A DNA stretch of 64,000 bases from Melieria omissa (lineage: Eukaryota > Arthropoda > Insecta > Diptera > Ulidiidae): positions 74,044,432 through 74,108,431 of the forward strand of contig OZ020270.1 of NCBI GenBank assembly GCA_963971225.1. Reading direction: 5' to 3'. The notes beneath the pieces are model-generated. The model saw only the letters and a program-made list of their open reading frames with translations. It did not search any database and was not told the origin of the DNA. Below are positions 21,369 to 32,478 of the stretch, piece after piece. The position numbers and the translations under genes were made by a program. Numbering within the stretch: the stretch's first letter is position 1; the number at the start of each line of letters is the position of its first letter.

Positions 21369-22045
21369 GTGTACAGACGTTTCATACCAGAATTCGCATC
21401 AATAGTAAAATGTTTAAGCTCTCTCCTTAAGAAAGGCACACCTTTCATTTGAGCAGACGAGTGTAAAACAGCTTTTGAGACATTAAAACAGAAATTAACC
21501 AACACACCGGTATCAGACCATACCTCTACGGGAGAAAATTCATCGTAGTCACCGACCATAGACCACTAATATCTCTGTTTTCACACAAAAACCCATCGTC
21601 GAAAATGACTAGAAGTAGACTAGATTTATCCGATTATGATTTCGAAATAATCTACAAACAAGGCAAAATCAATACAAACGCAGATGCACTATCACGCATC
21701 AAGTTAGACAGTAACGACTTAAAAGCATTGATACCGACACAAGAAGTACTAGCTATAACACGGAGTAAGGCAACAAAAATAGGAACACAAGAAAAACCTG
21801 AGAAAGGGCACGAAAAATTTAAAAAAGGGCAAAATAAAAAGAAAGAATTAAATACACGCATCAGCAGTACGGACATATCTCCAAAGGAGCCTGCGCAACT
21901 CCACATTTGGGAATGTACCTCCGTGACTGACGTGAAGAATATGAAAAAATTGAAATTTATTATTGAAAAGCGTCGGCCGACGATCAAAATATGTAATAAT
22001 GAAGTGCACGTGACTTGTAGTGCCCAATACAACAGTATAAACTAA
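21369..22045 (+). pseudogene. Gyp-C1 pol: end of RT and RNase H with deletion
   Basis: The frame from 21369 reads the RT thumb region (YRRFIPEFASIVKCL) and hits a TGA near 21451, where gypsy elements have tryptophan. From 21521 a different register reads YGRKFIVVTDHRPL, the RNase H C-terminal part, then DLSDYDFEIIYKQGK and NADALSRI. A deletion between the two removed the RNase H active-site region. The linker to integrase runs to a stop at 22045. Confidence 0.78.
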
Positions 22046-23048
22046 TTGACGAATTCCACAACTCATGCACAGCAGGACACTTGGGTATAAGAAAAACAAT
22101 ACTAAAACAAAGATACGTGTGGAAAAATATGAGACAAATGGTTAAAGAATTTGTCAACAATTGCTCGAAATGCACAACAAACAAAATAACGAGACACACA
22201 AAAGAAGCACTGACTAAAACAGACACACCAGCAACAAGTTTCGAAACAATAACAATTGACGCAGTCGGACCGCTACGTATATCAAACGGATACCGATACA
22301 TACTGACAATGCAGTGTGACCTTACAAAATTCGTCATAGCACACCCAATAGAAACAAAAGACGCAGAAACAATAGCAAAAACACTGGTAGAACAATTCAT
22401 ACTCAAGTACGGTTGCTTCAACACGTTGAAATCAGACAGAGGCACCGAATTTACAAACGAGCTAATGCACAACATATGCAAGTTACTTGACACGCGACAA
22501 ATTTTTTCGACGCCCTACCACCACCAAACCATTGGCGCACTTGAACGCAACCACAGAACATTACACGAATACTTACTTGCTTTTACGAACGATTATGAAT
22601 GGGACAAGTGGGTACCGTACTACACATTCGCGTACAACACGACACCGCATGTCGAATCACTATATTCACCGTATGAACTAGTGTTTGGTAAATTGCCACA
22701 ATTACCAAGTGACACAATAAACGGAAATGGAAAAACTTATAACATTGAAAATTATGCAAATGAATTAAAAATTAGGTTACAAACATCAATAAGTAAGGCT
22801 AGAAATATGATAGAATTAGCGAAAGATAAAAGAAAACTAAAATACGACACCACCATTAATGTAACAAATTTAGAAGTAGGAGATCTAGTATATGAAAAGT
22901 TAGAGACACGTAAGAAACTACAAATCCATACCACGGGCCTTACAAAATAGTTGAAAGGAAAGGAGTAAACACAGTAATAGATATTAATGGAAAACACAAA
23001 GAACTTCATAATAACAATCTTAAAATATTCTTAGGAGATAAACAATAA
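22042..23048 (+). pseudogene. Gyp-C1 integrase
   Basis: From 22042 the frame carries the H2-C2 finger (HNSCTAGHLG ... CSKCTTNK) and the whole catalytic core with all three acids: TIDAVGPL, LKSDRGTEF and GALERNHRTL. A GPY-like C-terminal module follows (VGDLVYEK). A one-base slip near 22935 moves the end of the module into another frame, ending HNNNLKIFLGDKQ at about 23048. The core looks intact. The upstream gene is not. Confidence 0.82.
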
Positions 23049-23110
23049 ATGCAAAGACTAAATCTAACACAACAAAATAAAATACATTTTAAGAAAACAT
23101 ACAATAATTA

Positions 23111-24448
23111 CACTGAGCAACAGCCAAAATTTTTCCGAGTTCTAGTAAACCTTTTCTAAAGGATTTTTGGACGCTGATCACAACTGCGTACTTAGTTTTT
23201 TGATTGTTTGAGCGGTTTGTAAGTTATTGGTGGTTTTTGCTAGGAGGTGTTTTCCACGTTTTTTCATCTTTGAATTTTTATTGCATTTGTAATATGTTGA
23301 AAAACACGATAATTTTTTTATGACACAATAACGAATCCTCAAGCTATAATTCTGACCATAGTCGATTTCGATTGGTCAAGGGTTAACATGGCTATGGCCC
23401 TTCAAAGTTCAATTTTCGCGAATTTTTCATAAAAATTCATTTAAAATCGGTGTTGCAATTTTCAAAAAGGAGTTAGTGTGCAATGTATTGTGTAAGGTTG
23501 TAACTTAAACTTATAGAACAGATTTTTTTTATTGTATGTGTCATTCTCGGCCTATGCTCATTAGAGTGTAAATGCGACTTCATCTTCTGAACACGTGTTT
23601 GTATTGAAATTTCCTAATACTTTTCGCGTCATTGATGAAAGTAGCTAAAGTATTTTCACAAGCGTTAATATTGGTCTTTTCAAGGGCATTAACAAATTTT
23701 GAATTGGTTCATTACTGTAGGAGCTTTTCTAAAAAGAGTTGCATCACACAAGTAAAAATCTCAGACACACACACTTAGCAAACTACTTGCTGTTTTTCCA
23801 TATTTCACTGCGACATATTTTTAGGGCGCAAAAAAAATCAAAATCAAAGCTGAACATTTTATGAATCAAGGGCATTTGATGAATGTGAGCATTTTCATAC
23901 CGCTGCCTAAAAGTGTGCTCCGATATTATACCTCAAAAGTAAATCCTTGCTTTTGTTGCTGAATTTATCAATGGAGAACTTACATATTTGTACACATACT
24001 CTATTACAAACATCGTATTTCAAAAATTTCTTTTTTAATTGAAAGCCCCAACATTCTTCTTTCATTATATGACAATATATATTTTTTGTAAGAAAAATTC
24101 TTTTGTGTATTCGCAATCTTGCAAAGCAACTGAAAATTTGACTTTGCAAATGAATAACTCTTGCAAATTTAAACCGATTTTAATGTTTTAAATTTGAAAT
24201 ACATAGTTAGAGTATTGTTAATCTATGTTAAAAAAATGGCATTTTAGACTTCAGGTTTGTAGGAGCTGCATGCGTATAATGGTCAAAAAACATGGAAAAC
24301 GCCCTCCGAGGAAAACCATCAATATTTCCTAAGCCGCTCAAACAATCAAAAAACTAAGTACGCAGTTGTGATCAGCGTCCAAAAATCCTTTAGAAAAGTA
24401 TGGTTTGATTTCAGAAAAAAAAAATAATGTCGATTTTGTTGCTCTGTG
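23111..24448. mobile_element. Long-TIR (foldback-like) element in the Gyp-C1 3' region
   Basis: Ends CACTGAGCAACA (23111) and TGTTGCTCTGTG (to 24448) are inverted. Arms extend to ~170-180 bp: the block AAAGGATTTTTGGACGCTGA near 23158 recurs complemented near 24375, followed by further matches. The interior is non-coding. No convincing target duplication was found, so the superfamily is open. Confidence 0.75.
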
Positions 24449-24643
24449 TTATTAGAACATAAATTAACCACATAACCAATACGATATACAAAAACAAAAA
24501 AATCAAACTCGTTTTATAAGATAAATATCGCATTGTAAATTTATTTGATAACAGCTACCACCACATTGTAAAGCAATCCCAATGACCCCCCCCGCAATTC
24601 TAAAAATTTTTCCAAGGAATAATTTTTCGCTTAAGGGTAAGGG

Positions 24644-25060
24644 TGTAGTGGTACCGCGTGACCACTTATGCCAACACTATAGCGCACAAGCCAATCAGCA
24701 AGAGCAACACATGTTGGCGCTTGCACTGTTCGCGCATGCAATTCGACCCGACCTACCGCAGGTTAACGCAGAGCGCTGGCCCACTTTGGGAAAGTGCCGC
24801 GTCGTCGGATCTGACCCGCACTGCGATTGGTGCGATCCGAGTGTATTGGAAAATCGGGCGGAGCATTGGAAATGCTCGGTAGTATAACAGTTATATTTTT
24901 TAGTATATAAGACCTTGTTTTTCGAAAATAAAATCAGCTTTTGACTTGAGAGACAACTCGTGTGTTTCGCTTTCAACCGCTCACTGAGGCTCCAACATAG
25001 CCATCCTATTGAGGCGAGGTCCGCCAATAATAATAGACCACCTTCACACACACACACACA
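24644..25060 (+). repeat. Gyp-C1 3' LTR
   Basis: Starts TGTAGTGGTACC at 24644. It contains AGTATATAAGACC and an AATAAAATC signal (about 24930), and shares these features with the minus-strand LTR of Gyp-C2. The right end is uncertain (24997 to ~25060): a CCAACA occurs at 24992-24997, but similarity to the other LTR seems to continue to the CA-repeat near 25045. Confidence 0.65.
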
Positions 25061-25465
25061 CATTACAAGAGACTTTTTCCACCACACTTGTCGAACCTTT
25101 TCCTCACTGTCGTGAGTGTGGCTCTTGGGGCCCATGCCACTGCTGCATACTTAAGTGAGTACTGACCCCACAATCATACATAGTATACATCCATGTTAGT
25201 ATGCTCGGTTTACATCACAAAGTTTTGCCTGCTAAGGATCTGCATACCATGACCGCCTTTGTTGCTTTACTGATAACTGCCTCCGCGTGCTTATTCCAGA
25301 GTAACTTCGAGTCTAGTGTTACACCTAGATACTTCACCTCTGGTTTATAAGCTATGCCCTTCCCAAGCAAGCGTATTGTCCGCATGTGTGGCAGCTTTCT
25401 TTTCCATGTATAAGGTACTATGGTGGTTTTGTCCGGGTTTATTCTTGGGTTATTGGTAAGCCTCT
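25060..25465 (-). mobile_element. LINE reverse-transcriptase fragment (R1/Jockey-like)
   Basis: The minus strand reads INPDKTTIV, then KPEVKYLGVTLDSKL, then a shifted piece AAVAWAPRATLTTV. This is the RT thumb/connection region of non-LTR retrotransposons. It has frameshifts, no ends, no endonuclease and no active-site box. It lies between the two convergent Gyp-C LTRs. Confidence 0.7.
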
Positions 25466-26415
25466 GTGGTGTTACAAAAAAAGGGGTTTGTGTGTAAGTG
25501 GATTTATTTTGGCCTATGTTTATACGGCGGGCCGCGCCAATACTTGTCTGGCTCCGTAAAGCCGGTCTTGCGAACTTCTAGTTAAATAAAACAATGCCAC
25601 TTTGCCACTTTGAGTATCGAACAAGAAGTTGAAGTTTATTCAGAATTTTTGGGTCTTATATACTAAATTATAACTGTTATACTTTAATGCATTTCCAGGG
25701 CTCCCTCTCCCTTTCCACGATATTTTATACTTGTCCAATCAGCGACCTGGGTCTATTCTTCTGCGTCAGCACATTCGCAAATGGATCAGTGGCCTGCGCT
25801 AAACGGCCTCGGACATCTTCCGATCGCATGCCACCAAAGGGCTGGCATAATGCGCGTTGCAGTTTTGACGCATTGCACTGCAATAGGTGCCATCATATGT
25901 CGCTCGTTCAGGTGGTTGCGCATAGCGCACCGTGGCGACTTCAAGCAGTGATGTTAACTTTTTTTTTGAAAAATACCTACGCGACTTGAAAAAAATCCCT
26001 ACTTTTCCCTACGCTGTCCAATTTTCTGCAATTTTCCCTACGAAATTCCCTACACTTATTTTCCAAGTATTTTGTAATATTAAAGGTTTTTTTAAGTTTT
26101 TGTGAATAAAAGACGCAAAAGTAAAACCATAACATTTATAAATTCTTCTTTTAATTCGTTTGGAATATGAAAACTGTTGAAATAAAAAAAAAAGTTGTGC
26201 TTCGTAGTGAGATACCATTTAAAACATGGAAACATAACAACATAAAAAATTGTGCTTTGCACTGAGATACCGTTTAAAACATGGAAACATAACAACATAA
26301 AAAATTGTGCTTTGCACTGAGATACCATTTCATCACATTAAAAAAAATCAGTACAAAATTTACACTAATACTAATTATTAATGGTCATACAACTCAGTGT
26401 ATGCCATTTTCTTAA

Positions 26416-27374
26416 CCCTTATGTGTGTGATGGGGTACCCGGGTACCCAAATCACTTTTATATCGAAATTTTATACACTTGCGGATAACCTAGAAAGGTG
26501 AATCTTCATGACAACTGGTATTCTGTCTTTATTTTCGGGTGTTTAATTCCATTTATTTTATTTTGGAGGGTGTGGCGCAGCATTTTACTTTTTACACCCT
26601 TACCCGTGTGCTGGGGTACCCGGGTACCCCAATACATTTTATATGGAGTTGCATAGATTTTTCCTGTAAGTAAAACTTTCTAAAGTTAGTAATTTGTTAT
26701 AAAACAATTTTATCAACGAGAACAATCACTGAATCGATTTTGAGGAAATTAAAAAAAATTATTTTGGTTATATAAATTCTGAGATGGTCAGTTTCTATGC
26801 AACCCGCAGGCTCGGCGTCAGAGGCTTCTATTGCTGCGTCGTCAACTGATGGAATATGTTCATCTTCACCTTCGGAAATGGAAAATTCTTCATCACTTTT
26901 ACTTTCGTACATTATTTCTTGAATTTCGGCTGAGATAAATCTTTCACAACGAGCTCTTGCTGAATAAGAATTCATTTCAGAAGTTGCTCAGATCTTTCAC
27001 AATGCAATTGAAACTAATTACTACCGATTAATTAATTTCTTACAAAGTTCAAATGTAAAAAATTTCCGCGGGGAATGACCTTCCATTGAAATTTACAGCA
27101 GCATATGAATGGTATCCCCCTTTTTATGAAAGCGGGATCCGAAATTGCACAAAAATTCATAAATTAAATGGAAATTAAAAAACAAGTTTGCAAGTAATTT
27201 TTTGTAACAAGGGAAATCCCAAAATGTACTTTTATATTACTGAGAGCTTTAAAACTAAGCAAAAACAGTACAATTTCTCACAGTGCGAACAAAAAGTGAG
27301 AAATTTTCATACAAATTGTACTAGGGTACCCCATCACACGAGTAAGGGTGTTTTTTTCAGCACACACACTAGCG
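26416..27374. mobile_element. piggyBac-like element nested in the hAT element
   Basis: It is flanked by TTAA on both sides (26412-26415 and 27375-27378), with imperfect inverted ends around CCCTTATGTGTGTGATG and its counterpart ending at 27374. The palindromic GGGGTACCCGGGTACCC occurs at 26431 and 26612, with a half-copy near 27326. About 0.96 kb, too short for an autonomous element. Confidence 0.75.
26697..26975 (-). pseudogene. piggyBac-like transposase N-terminal remnant
   Basis: Starts at an ATG (26973-26975). The first ~58 residues are acidic and serine-rich (AEIQEIMYESKSDEEF, SEGEDEHIPS), like the N-terminal region of piggyBac transposases. They then run into unrelated AT-rich sequence and stop, so the catalytic domain is deleted. 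Its position inside a TTAA-flanked element supports the call. The sequence alone is only weakly diagnostic. Confidence 0.5.
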
Positions 27375-27876
27375 TTAAAGTGTTGCTCTTTACATTGAAA
27401 ATTTACACCGGTGATATCTTCGTCTTGTAAGTAAGAGCGAATTATGCAAATTGAAGTCAAATTTTCATGGCTAAATTTGTTCCTTTTTGTTCGAAAATAT
27501 TCTTTCAGAGTCTGCATTAGAATGTGGTAGTGCCGAAACATATTTGGCCGACTTTGACAAATTGGGAAACACTATTTGATCGTTAAAATTTTTAGTTTGA
27601 CTAATTTGACTCCAAAATTTTCCATAACCAGGGTTGTTTGAAAATTCCCTACATTTAGTGAATTTAAAAAAATCTGTCCTTTTTTCCCTACGACCACAAT
27701 TTTCGCTACATGTAGGGAATTTTCCCTAAGTTAACATCACTGACTTTAAGTGCTGCCATTTGACACCAGCGAATTTGTATGCGCAAGTTTAAGGTGAATT
27801 GTCGGCATGAGTTGTTAGGTATTACCGCTACACGCAATGTTTTGGTCGGCATGAATGGTTAGGTAGTACCACTACA

Positions 27877-28243
27877 CCATTGCCCTCAAGCGAAAAATTA
27901 TCATCGTGATGGATAATTTTTTAAGATAGGTTTGGTCAGGTCGGAGTTTTTGGAAAATGCTTTGCAAACGTTTTAGTAAAAATGTGATAAATTTAAAAAA
28001 TTGGTTATTAACAATATTTTAAGGATAGTATTAGCTTAATATTCCGATAGGTATTGTAAGACTAATGCTCATATGATTCATTATGTTATGTACTACCTAT
28101 AATATTGGTAGTTATGAAACTAGCCTTACGTTTCATTGTTTGTTTGCTTATTTGTAGGATTACATGTTACTATATCTCTATGGTGTATTGCTTAAGATTA
28201 TTATTATGCATTTTCTTTATTTGACCGTTTATTGTGTGTTTAT
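27877..28243 (-). pseudogene. Gyp-C2 end of pol and 3' untranslated region
   Basis: The minus strand from 28243 reads TINGQIKKMHNNNLKQY, the same terminal integrase block as Gyp-C1 (INGKHKELHNNNLK), then AT-rich UTR down to the LTR at 27876. It is separated by Gyp-B1 from the rest of its integrase at 37512. Confidence 0.75.
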
Positions 28244-28686
28244 TGTAACGGTAAGACAGCCTGTCGCTGTGCAAAGCAACCCTGTCGCTACGCGCCGTGC
28301 CATAATTCAACCTGGCAATGATGACCGCGATAATGGAAACTTTTAGTCCAACCTGGCAATGATGGCCGCGATAATGGAAACTTTTAGTCCAACCTGGCAA
28401 TGATGGTCGCGATCATCATGGAAACCTTTAGTCCACTCTGGAATGTGCGAGAACGATCTACGCGATGGCCGGACAGGTATAAAAGGCAGCCGGGTGCGGC
28501 GCAGCGAGCACACGGAGTAATTGAGCAAATACTTAAGTGCAAAGACAGTGAAGTGCAAAACTGTGAAATAAAGTGATTGTTGGTTTATTTTATTGACTGT
28601 GTTTGAGAAACTAATTGTGTTTTGTTTATATAAAATCACGCAATCCAGAGATACGTACTAGCCCACTAGAACTAGCATTCATAACA
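28244..28686 (+). repeat. Gyp-B1 5' LTR
   Basis: TGTAACGGTAAGACAG ... CATAACA. It contains three ~40-bp U3 units with CCTGGCAATGATG (about 28311, 28351, 28391), a GGTATAAAAGGC promoter-like block at about 28476, and AATAAAGTGATTG at about 28566. A weakened copy of the primer site (TGGTGTCAGA) follows directly. Confidence 0.88.
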
Positions 28687-28764
28687 TTTGGTGTCAGATT
28701 GTGGAAAATTGAAAATAAACAAAAAAATAAATAACTAAATAAATAAAATTTTAAAAGCACGGAC

Positions 28765-30182
28765 ATGGTTAAACTCGAGCTGCTTAATGTGGACCAGCTG
28801 AAGATGGAGCTGGCTGCCTGGAATTTGCCGACTGCTGGCGGAAAGGTGGAGTTGCAGCTGCGCTTGCGAGAGGCGTGTGAATCACGAGGCATCGATTGGG
28901 CTGCACACGTGTTCGGAACAAGAGGCGTCGGCCAAAGTGGAGGAATCGCCTGCGGGTGCTGCGTCGATCCAGAGTACGACTGCACCGGCTGGACCATTAC
29001 AAGCATTAGACATGAGCCAGATTATGATTGCAATAAAAGACATGTTCGGACTTCCAATCGTGAAATGTCGGCGCAGATGGCAGCGAAGCTGGAAACTACG
29101 AATCTCGACATTTCGGCAAAAGTCGAGACTGCAAATCGAGAAATGGCGGAAAATTCTGCGCGCATAGAGCAGAAGGTGGAGGAAATTTCCAATAGGCTGA
29201 ACGTGAAAGTTGAGCATCTCGAGACGCGAATGGACAATTGGGACAAACGAGTTGACGAAATGGATGAATCCCTGAACAGACGAGTTGACAACCTGGATGA
29301 GTCCTTGAACAAACGAGTTGAAAGTCTGGAAGATTCGATGCACAGAAAGATAGACGAACGGCTTCGAGAGGTACAGCCACGAGAATGTTTGCCACCGGTT
29401 CAGGACGGTTTTGCTGCCAGAACAGAAGTGCCTACTTATGATGGTGCTGAGCCGTTCGATACATTTAAATTGCAATTCGACTTGGCTGTTTTGGAAAATC
29501 AGTGGACAGATATCAGGAAAGGTCGGAGGTTGGCACTGGCGCTGAAAGGTCCTGCGGCTGAGGTAATCAAATCAGTTCCAGAATGTTTAAGAAGTGATTA
29601 CGGTGCCATCATGAGAGCGTTGGCAGCGAAGTATAGCAACGAGCACAACCATACGCTATACTACTGTGAGCTGAAGAACCGCAGGCAAAGAGCCAACGAG
29701 GCGCTGCAGACATATGCAGCAGACATTGAGCGGTTCATACAATTGTGCTACCCAAAATTTGGTGCTGATGATCTCGAGAAGATGAAGATTGAGTCGTTCA
29801 TTGAAGGTCTTCATGATCCGGAGACACGTCGCACTGCGTTGATGATGGGCAAGCCGACATTTAAGGAGACGGTGACCAGCACGATGACATATGAAGCTGC
29901 ATGGATTGGGGGCACTCGGTATGCACCTGCAAAATACGCCAAATTCAGTCGGACAACGACATTTCGATCCAGGCCATAAGCTCTGAGACACCGGGCAGGC
30001 CACGGGTTGTCTCCTCTAAAGTGGTTTGCTGGACATGTGGCAAGCAGGGTCACATATCACGAGACTGCCGCCAACGAAAGAGGCGTTCCCGTTCTCGATC
30101 GCAATCGCCTGAAGCGAGGAATACTGATAATCGAGGCCCAGCCAACAAGCGCAGGGCTGAGGACGACGAGTCGTTAAACTAA
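28765..30182 (+). pseudogene. Gyp-B1 gag
   Basis: Starts at ATG 28765. The N-terminal ~45 residues form a SAP-like domain (ELLNVDQLKMELAAWNLP). A stretch around 28915-29050 is read in the wrong frame through an 8-base deletion and a later 1-base deletion that compensate. Then come a long coiled coil of repeated RVDxMDESLNRRV heptads, the capsid region (VPTYDGAEPFDTFKLQF to MTYEAAW), and a one-base slip near 29940. The CCHC knuckle CWTCGKQGHISRDC is therefore in another frame (29901-30182). An RS-rich tail ends at the TAA 30180. Confidence 0.85.
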
Positions 30183-30215
30183 AATGGGTCAGCCCAAAGG
30201 GGCGTGAGCTGATCC
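30173..30215 (+). promoter_or_regulatory. Probable -1 ribosomal frameshift signal, Gyp-B1 copy
   Basis: The heptamer GTTAAAC (30173-30179) is read G TTA AAC just before the gag stop TAA. A spacer leads to a stem with arms GGGTCAGC (30186-30193) and GCTGATCC (30208-30215), which pair with one G-U. The loop GGGGC can pair with GCCCC downstream. Pol continues in the -1 frame. It matches the B3 copy position for position. Confidence 0.65.
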
Positions 30216-30271
30216 CCACGACCTGCTGCCCCACCGTCCTTGTCTCACAGCTGAAACGACAACCAAGCAGC

Positions 30272-32393
30272 TTGACGATTGAAGGAAAGATAGATGGAAA
30301 GTTGTTCATGTTGACACTGGATACTGGAGCGTCATATTCGATCATAAAAAGGAAGCTGCTGAAGAACTGGGAATCGCTGCATGGCATACAGCTGAGGACT
30401 GCGACTGGCGAGCGTGCGCCGGTAAGAGGAAAAGTATCAAAAACAATTGCTATCGGCACCAGCAGCATGGAACATGAGTTCATCGTCGCGGATATAATGG
30501 GCGACGTGATTATCGGTGTGGATTTCATGATTAGGCACGGTTTTACGCTGGACCTGAAGGAAAATGTGCTGAGATATGCCAACGTTGAATTCCCCCTGCA
30601 CACTGGCTATGAGCGAAGCGTGGCGGTAAGGAAAGTTGTGTCGTGTCAACACAGGAGGATACCAGCGAATTCTGAGGCGATTGTGTGGGAAAGTTGGACG
30701 AGGATGATGGGACGAGTCGGCTGTGGGTTTTAGAAGCACCGAAAGAAGGACACGACAACATCATCATCGGACGTACATTAGTGGAACCTAAGAATGGCAG
30801 AATACCAGTTAGAATACTGAACCCCCTGAATGCGTCCAGATATGTCGGGAAAAATGAGGTAATTGGCGAGTGTAAGGAAGCTGTAGCAGTGGTCAATTGC
30901 GAGAGTAACCCACCTGGAGGTAATAAGAAGAGCAGTTTTAACATGGACGTCATACCGCAAGAGAACCAGTGGCGCAGCTAGTTGACGGCCAAGCAGAAAC
31001 AGAAGGTGAGGTCACTCCTACAGCACTATGGGTCAATATTTGCGGCAGAAGCAGGCGGAAGAACAGCCATAGTGAAGCACAACATCGACACCGGAAGTGC
31101 AAAACCGATTCGCCAACCGCCCAGACGAGTTCCTCTGGCCAAGAGGGAAGAGGTCACAAATTTGATTGAAAACATGCGGAAATAAAAGGTCATAGAGCCT
31201 TCTTCGGGCCCCTGGTGCTCGCCGGTCGTGCTAGTCAAGAAAAAGGATGGCAGTACCCGATTTTGTGTGGATTATTGGATGCTCAATGATGTGACCAAGA
31301 AGGACAGTTATCCACTACCTCGGATCGATGACACCCTGGACACACTGTCAGGCACGCAGTGGTTCTCCACGCTCGACTTACGCAGCGGCTATTGGCAGGT
31401 AAAGCTTGCAGACAAGGACAAGGAGAAAACGGCTTTTAGTGTTGGCGATGGTTTGTGGCAGTTCACCGTCATGCCGTTTGGACTCTGCAACGCACCAGCA
31501 ACATTTGAGCTTCTAATGGAACGCGTGCTAAAATGGCTGCATTGGCGGACGTGCCTGGTGTACATCGACGACATAATCGTGATGGGTAAAAGCTTCGACG
31601 ACCACCTGGGAAAGCTGAAGGAGGTATTCGAGCGGATACAAAAAGCTGGGCTTAAACTCAACCCAAACAAGTGCTCGCTGTTCCAAAAGGAGGTCAAGTA
31701 TCTGGGTCATACGGTTTCCGCCCGCGGAGTACATACGGGTGAAGGCAAAATCACGGCGGCGAAGGAGTGGCCCCGGCCACGCAATCTACACGAACTCCGA
31801 AATTTCCTGGGCCTGTGCACATACTACCGCCGATTTGTTCCGGGATTCGCGAACATAGCCAGCAGCTTGCACAAACTGACGAAAAAGAGCCAAGCTTTCG
31901 AGGAGCGAGGAGCAGGAACAGGCTTTTGCACGTCTGAAGGAAAAACTGTGCAGTGCTCCAATTCTGGCCTTCCCAGTGCCTGGAGAGATGTTTGTGCTGG
32001 ATACAGATGCAAGTGGGCATAGTATTGGTGGTGTGCTATTACAGATAATAGACGGCCAAGAACAAGTGATAGCCTACTACAGCAAAATTTTGTCAAAGCC
32101 GGAACGCAACTACTGTCTGACACGGAGGGAGTTACTCGCAGTATTGGAATGCGTGAATGCATAAATACCTGTATGGGCAAAAGTTTCGCCTGCGCACAGA
32201 TCATGCGGCATTGAAATGGCTGCTGAACTTTAAAGATCCGGAAGGCCAGTTGGCGCGGTGGATCGAGCGACTGCAGAGCTACGACTACACGGTAGAGCAT
32301 CGCAATGGTAGCAGCCATGGAAATGCCGATGCCTTGTCACGCCGTCCGTGCAAAACCGAATGCAGGCATTGTTTGCGGGCCGAAAGCAGGTGA
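30272..32393 (+). pseudogene. Gyp-B1 pol: protease, reverse transcriptase, RNase H
   Basis: Pieces in order: protease with LDTGASYSIIKRK (30272 onward); a frame change near 30690; linker to 30981 ending in a TAG; RT from about 31000, with a TAA before 31190 and then KKKDGSTRFCVDY, VMPFGLCNAPATF and an intact VYIDDIIV box; a frame change at about 31900; RNase H with DTDASGHSIGG; an 8-base-scale loss near 32160; then TDHAALKWLL to RRPCK. The enzyme motifs are intact but scattered over several frames, so it is inactive. Confidence 0.85.
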
Positions 32394-32478
32394 TCGAGGC
32401 ATACCATAACGACTCCAGCGGAGGGCACCGGATCGATGTTCGGCTGCGAAGGGGCCAACAAGGAGATGTCGGGGCCGC

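Larger units (their letters stand above)
21369..25060 (+). mobile_element. Gyp-C1, 5'-truncated gypsy element (RT end, RNase H, integrase, 3' LTR)
   Basis: A plus-strand gypsy fragment whose proteins match the minus-strand Gyp-C2 (25470-39668) almost motif for motif. Gag, protease and most of RT are missing. A long-TIR element (23111-24448) sits in the 3' untranslated region. The LTR-like end starts TGTAGTGGTACC at 24644. Confidence 0.8.
25946..27742. mobile_element. hAT-type element inside the Gyp-C2 LTR
   Basis: Inverted ends CAGTGATGTTAACTT (25946 and to 27742) with an 8-bp target duplication ACTTCAAG / ACTTTAAG (25938-25945 and 27743-27750, one mismatch). TCCCTAC motifs cluster near both ends, like hAT subterminal repeats. 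Two near-identical ~70-bp blocks containing AACATGGAAACATAACAAC repeat at about 26220-26330. There is no hAT transposase. Confidence 0.85.
25470..27876 (-). repeat. Gyp-C2 3' LTR, split by a hAT element
   Basis: On the minus strand it starts TGTAGTGGTACT at 27876 and continues past the hAT insertion (25946-27742) through TTTAGTATATAAGACCC and AATAAACTTCAAC to about 25470 (GTAACA). Without the insert and one target copy it is ~600 bp. It matches the Gyp-C1 LTR in the start, the promoter-like block and the polyadenylation signal. Two diverged copies of a TCGGCATGARTKGTTAGGTA unit occur at 27801 and 27845. Confidence 0.75.

Noticed and set aside
24582..24887. 101-codon plus-strand frame over the Gyp-C1 LTR
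   Set aside because: It coincides with U3 of the LTR and is not conserved as protein in the Gyp-C2 LTR.
29022..29475. Minus-strand frames of 96-197 codons over the Gyp-B1 gag coiled coil
   Set aside because: Shadows of the heptad-repeat gag sequence on the other strand; the same occurs over Gyp-B3.
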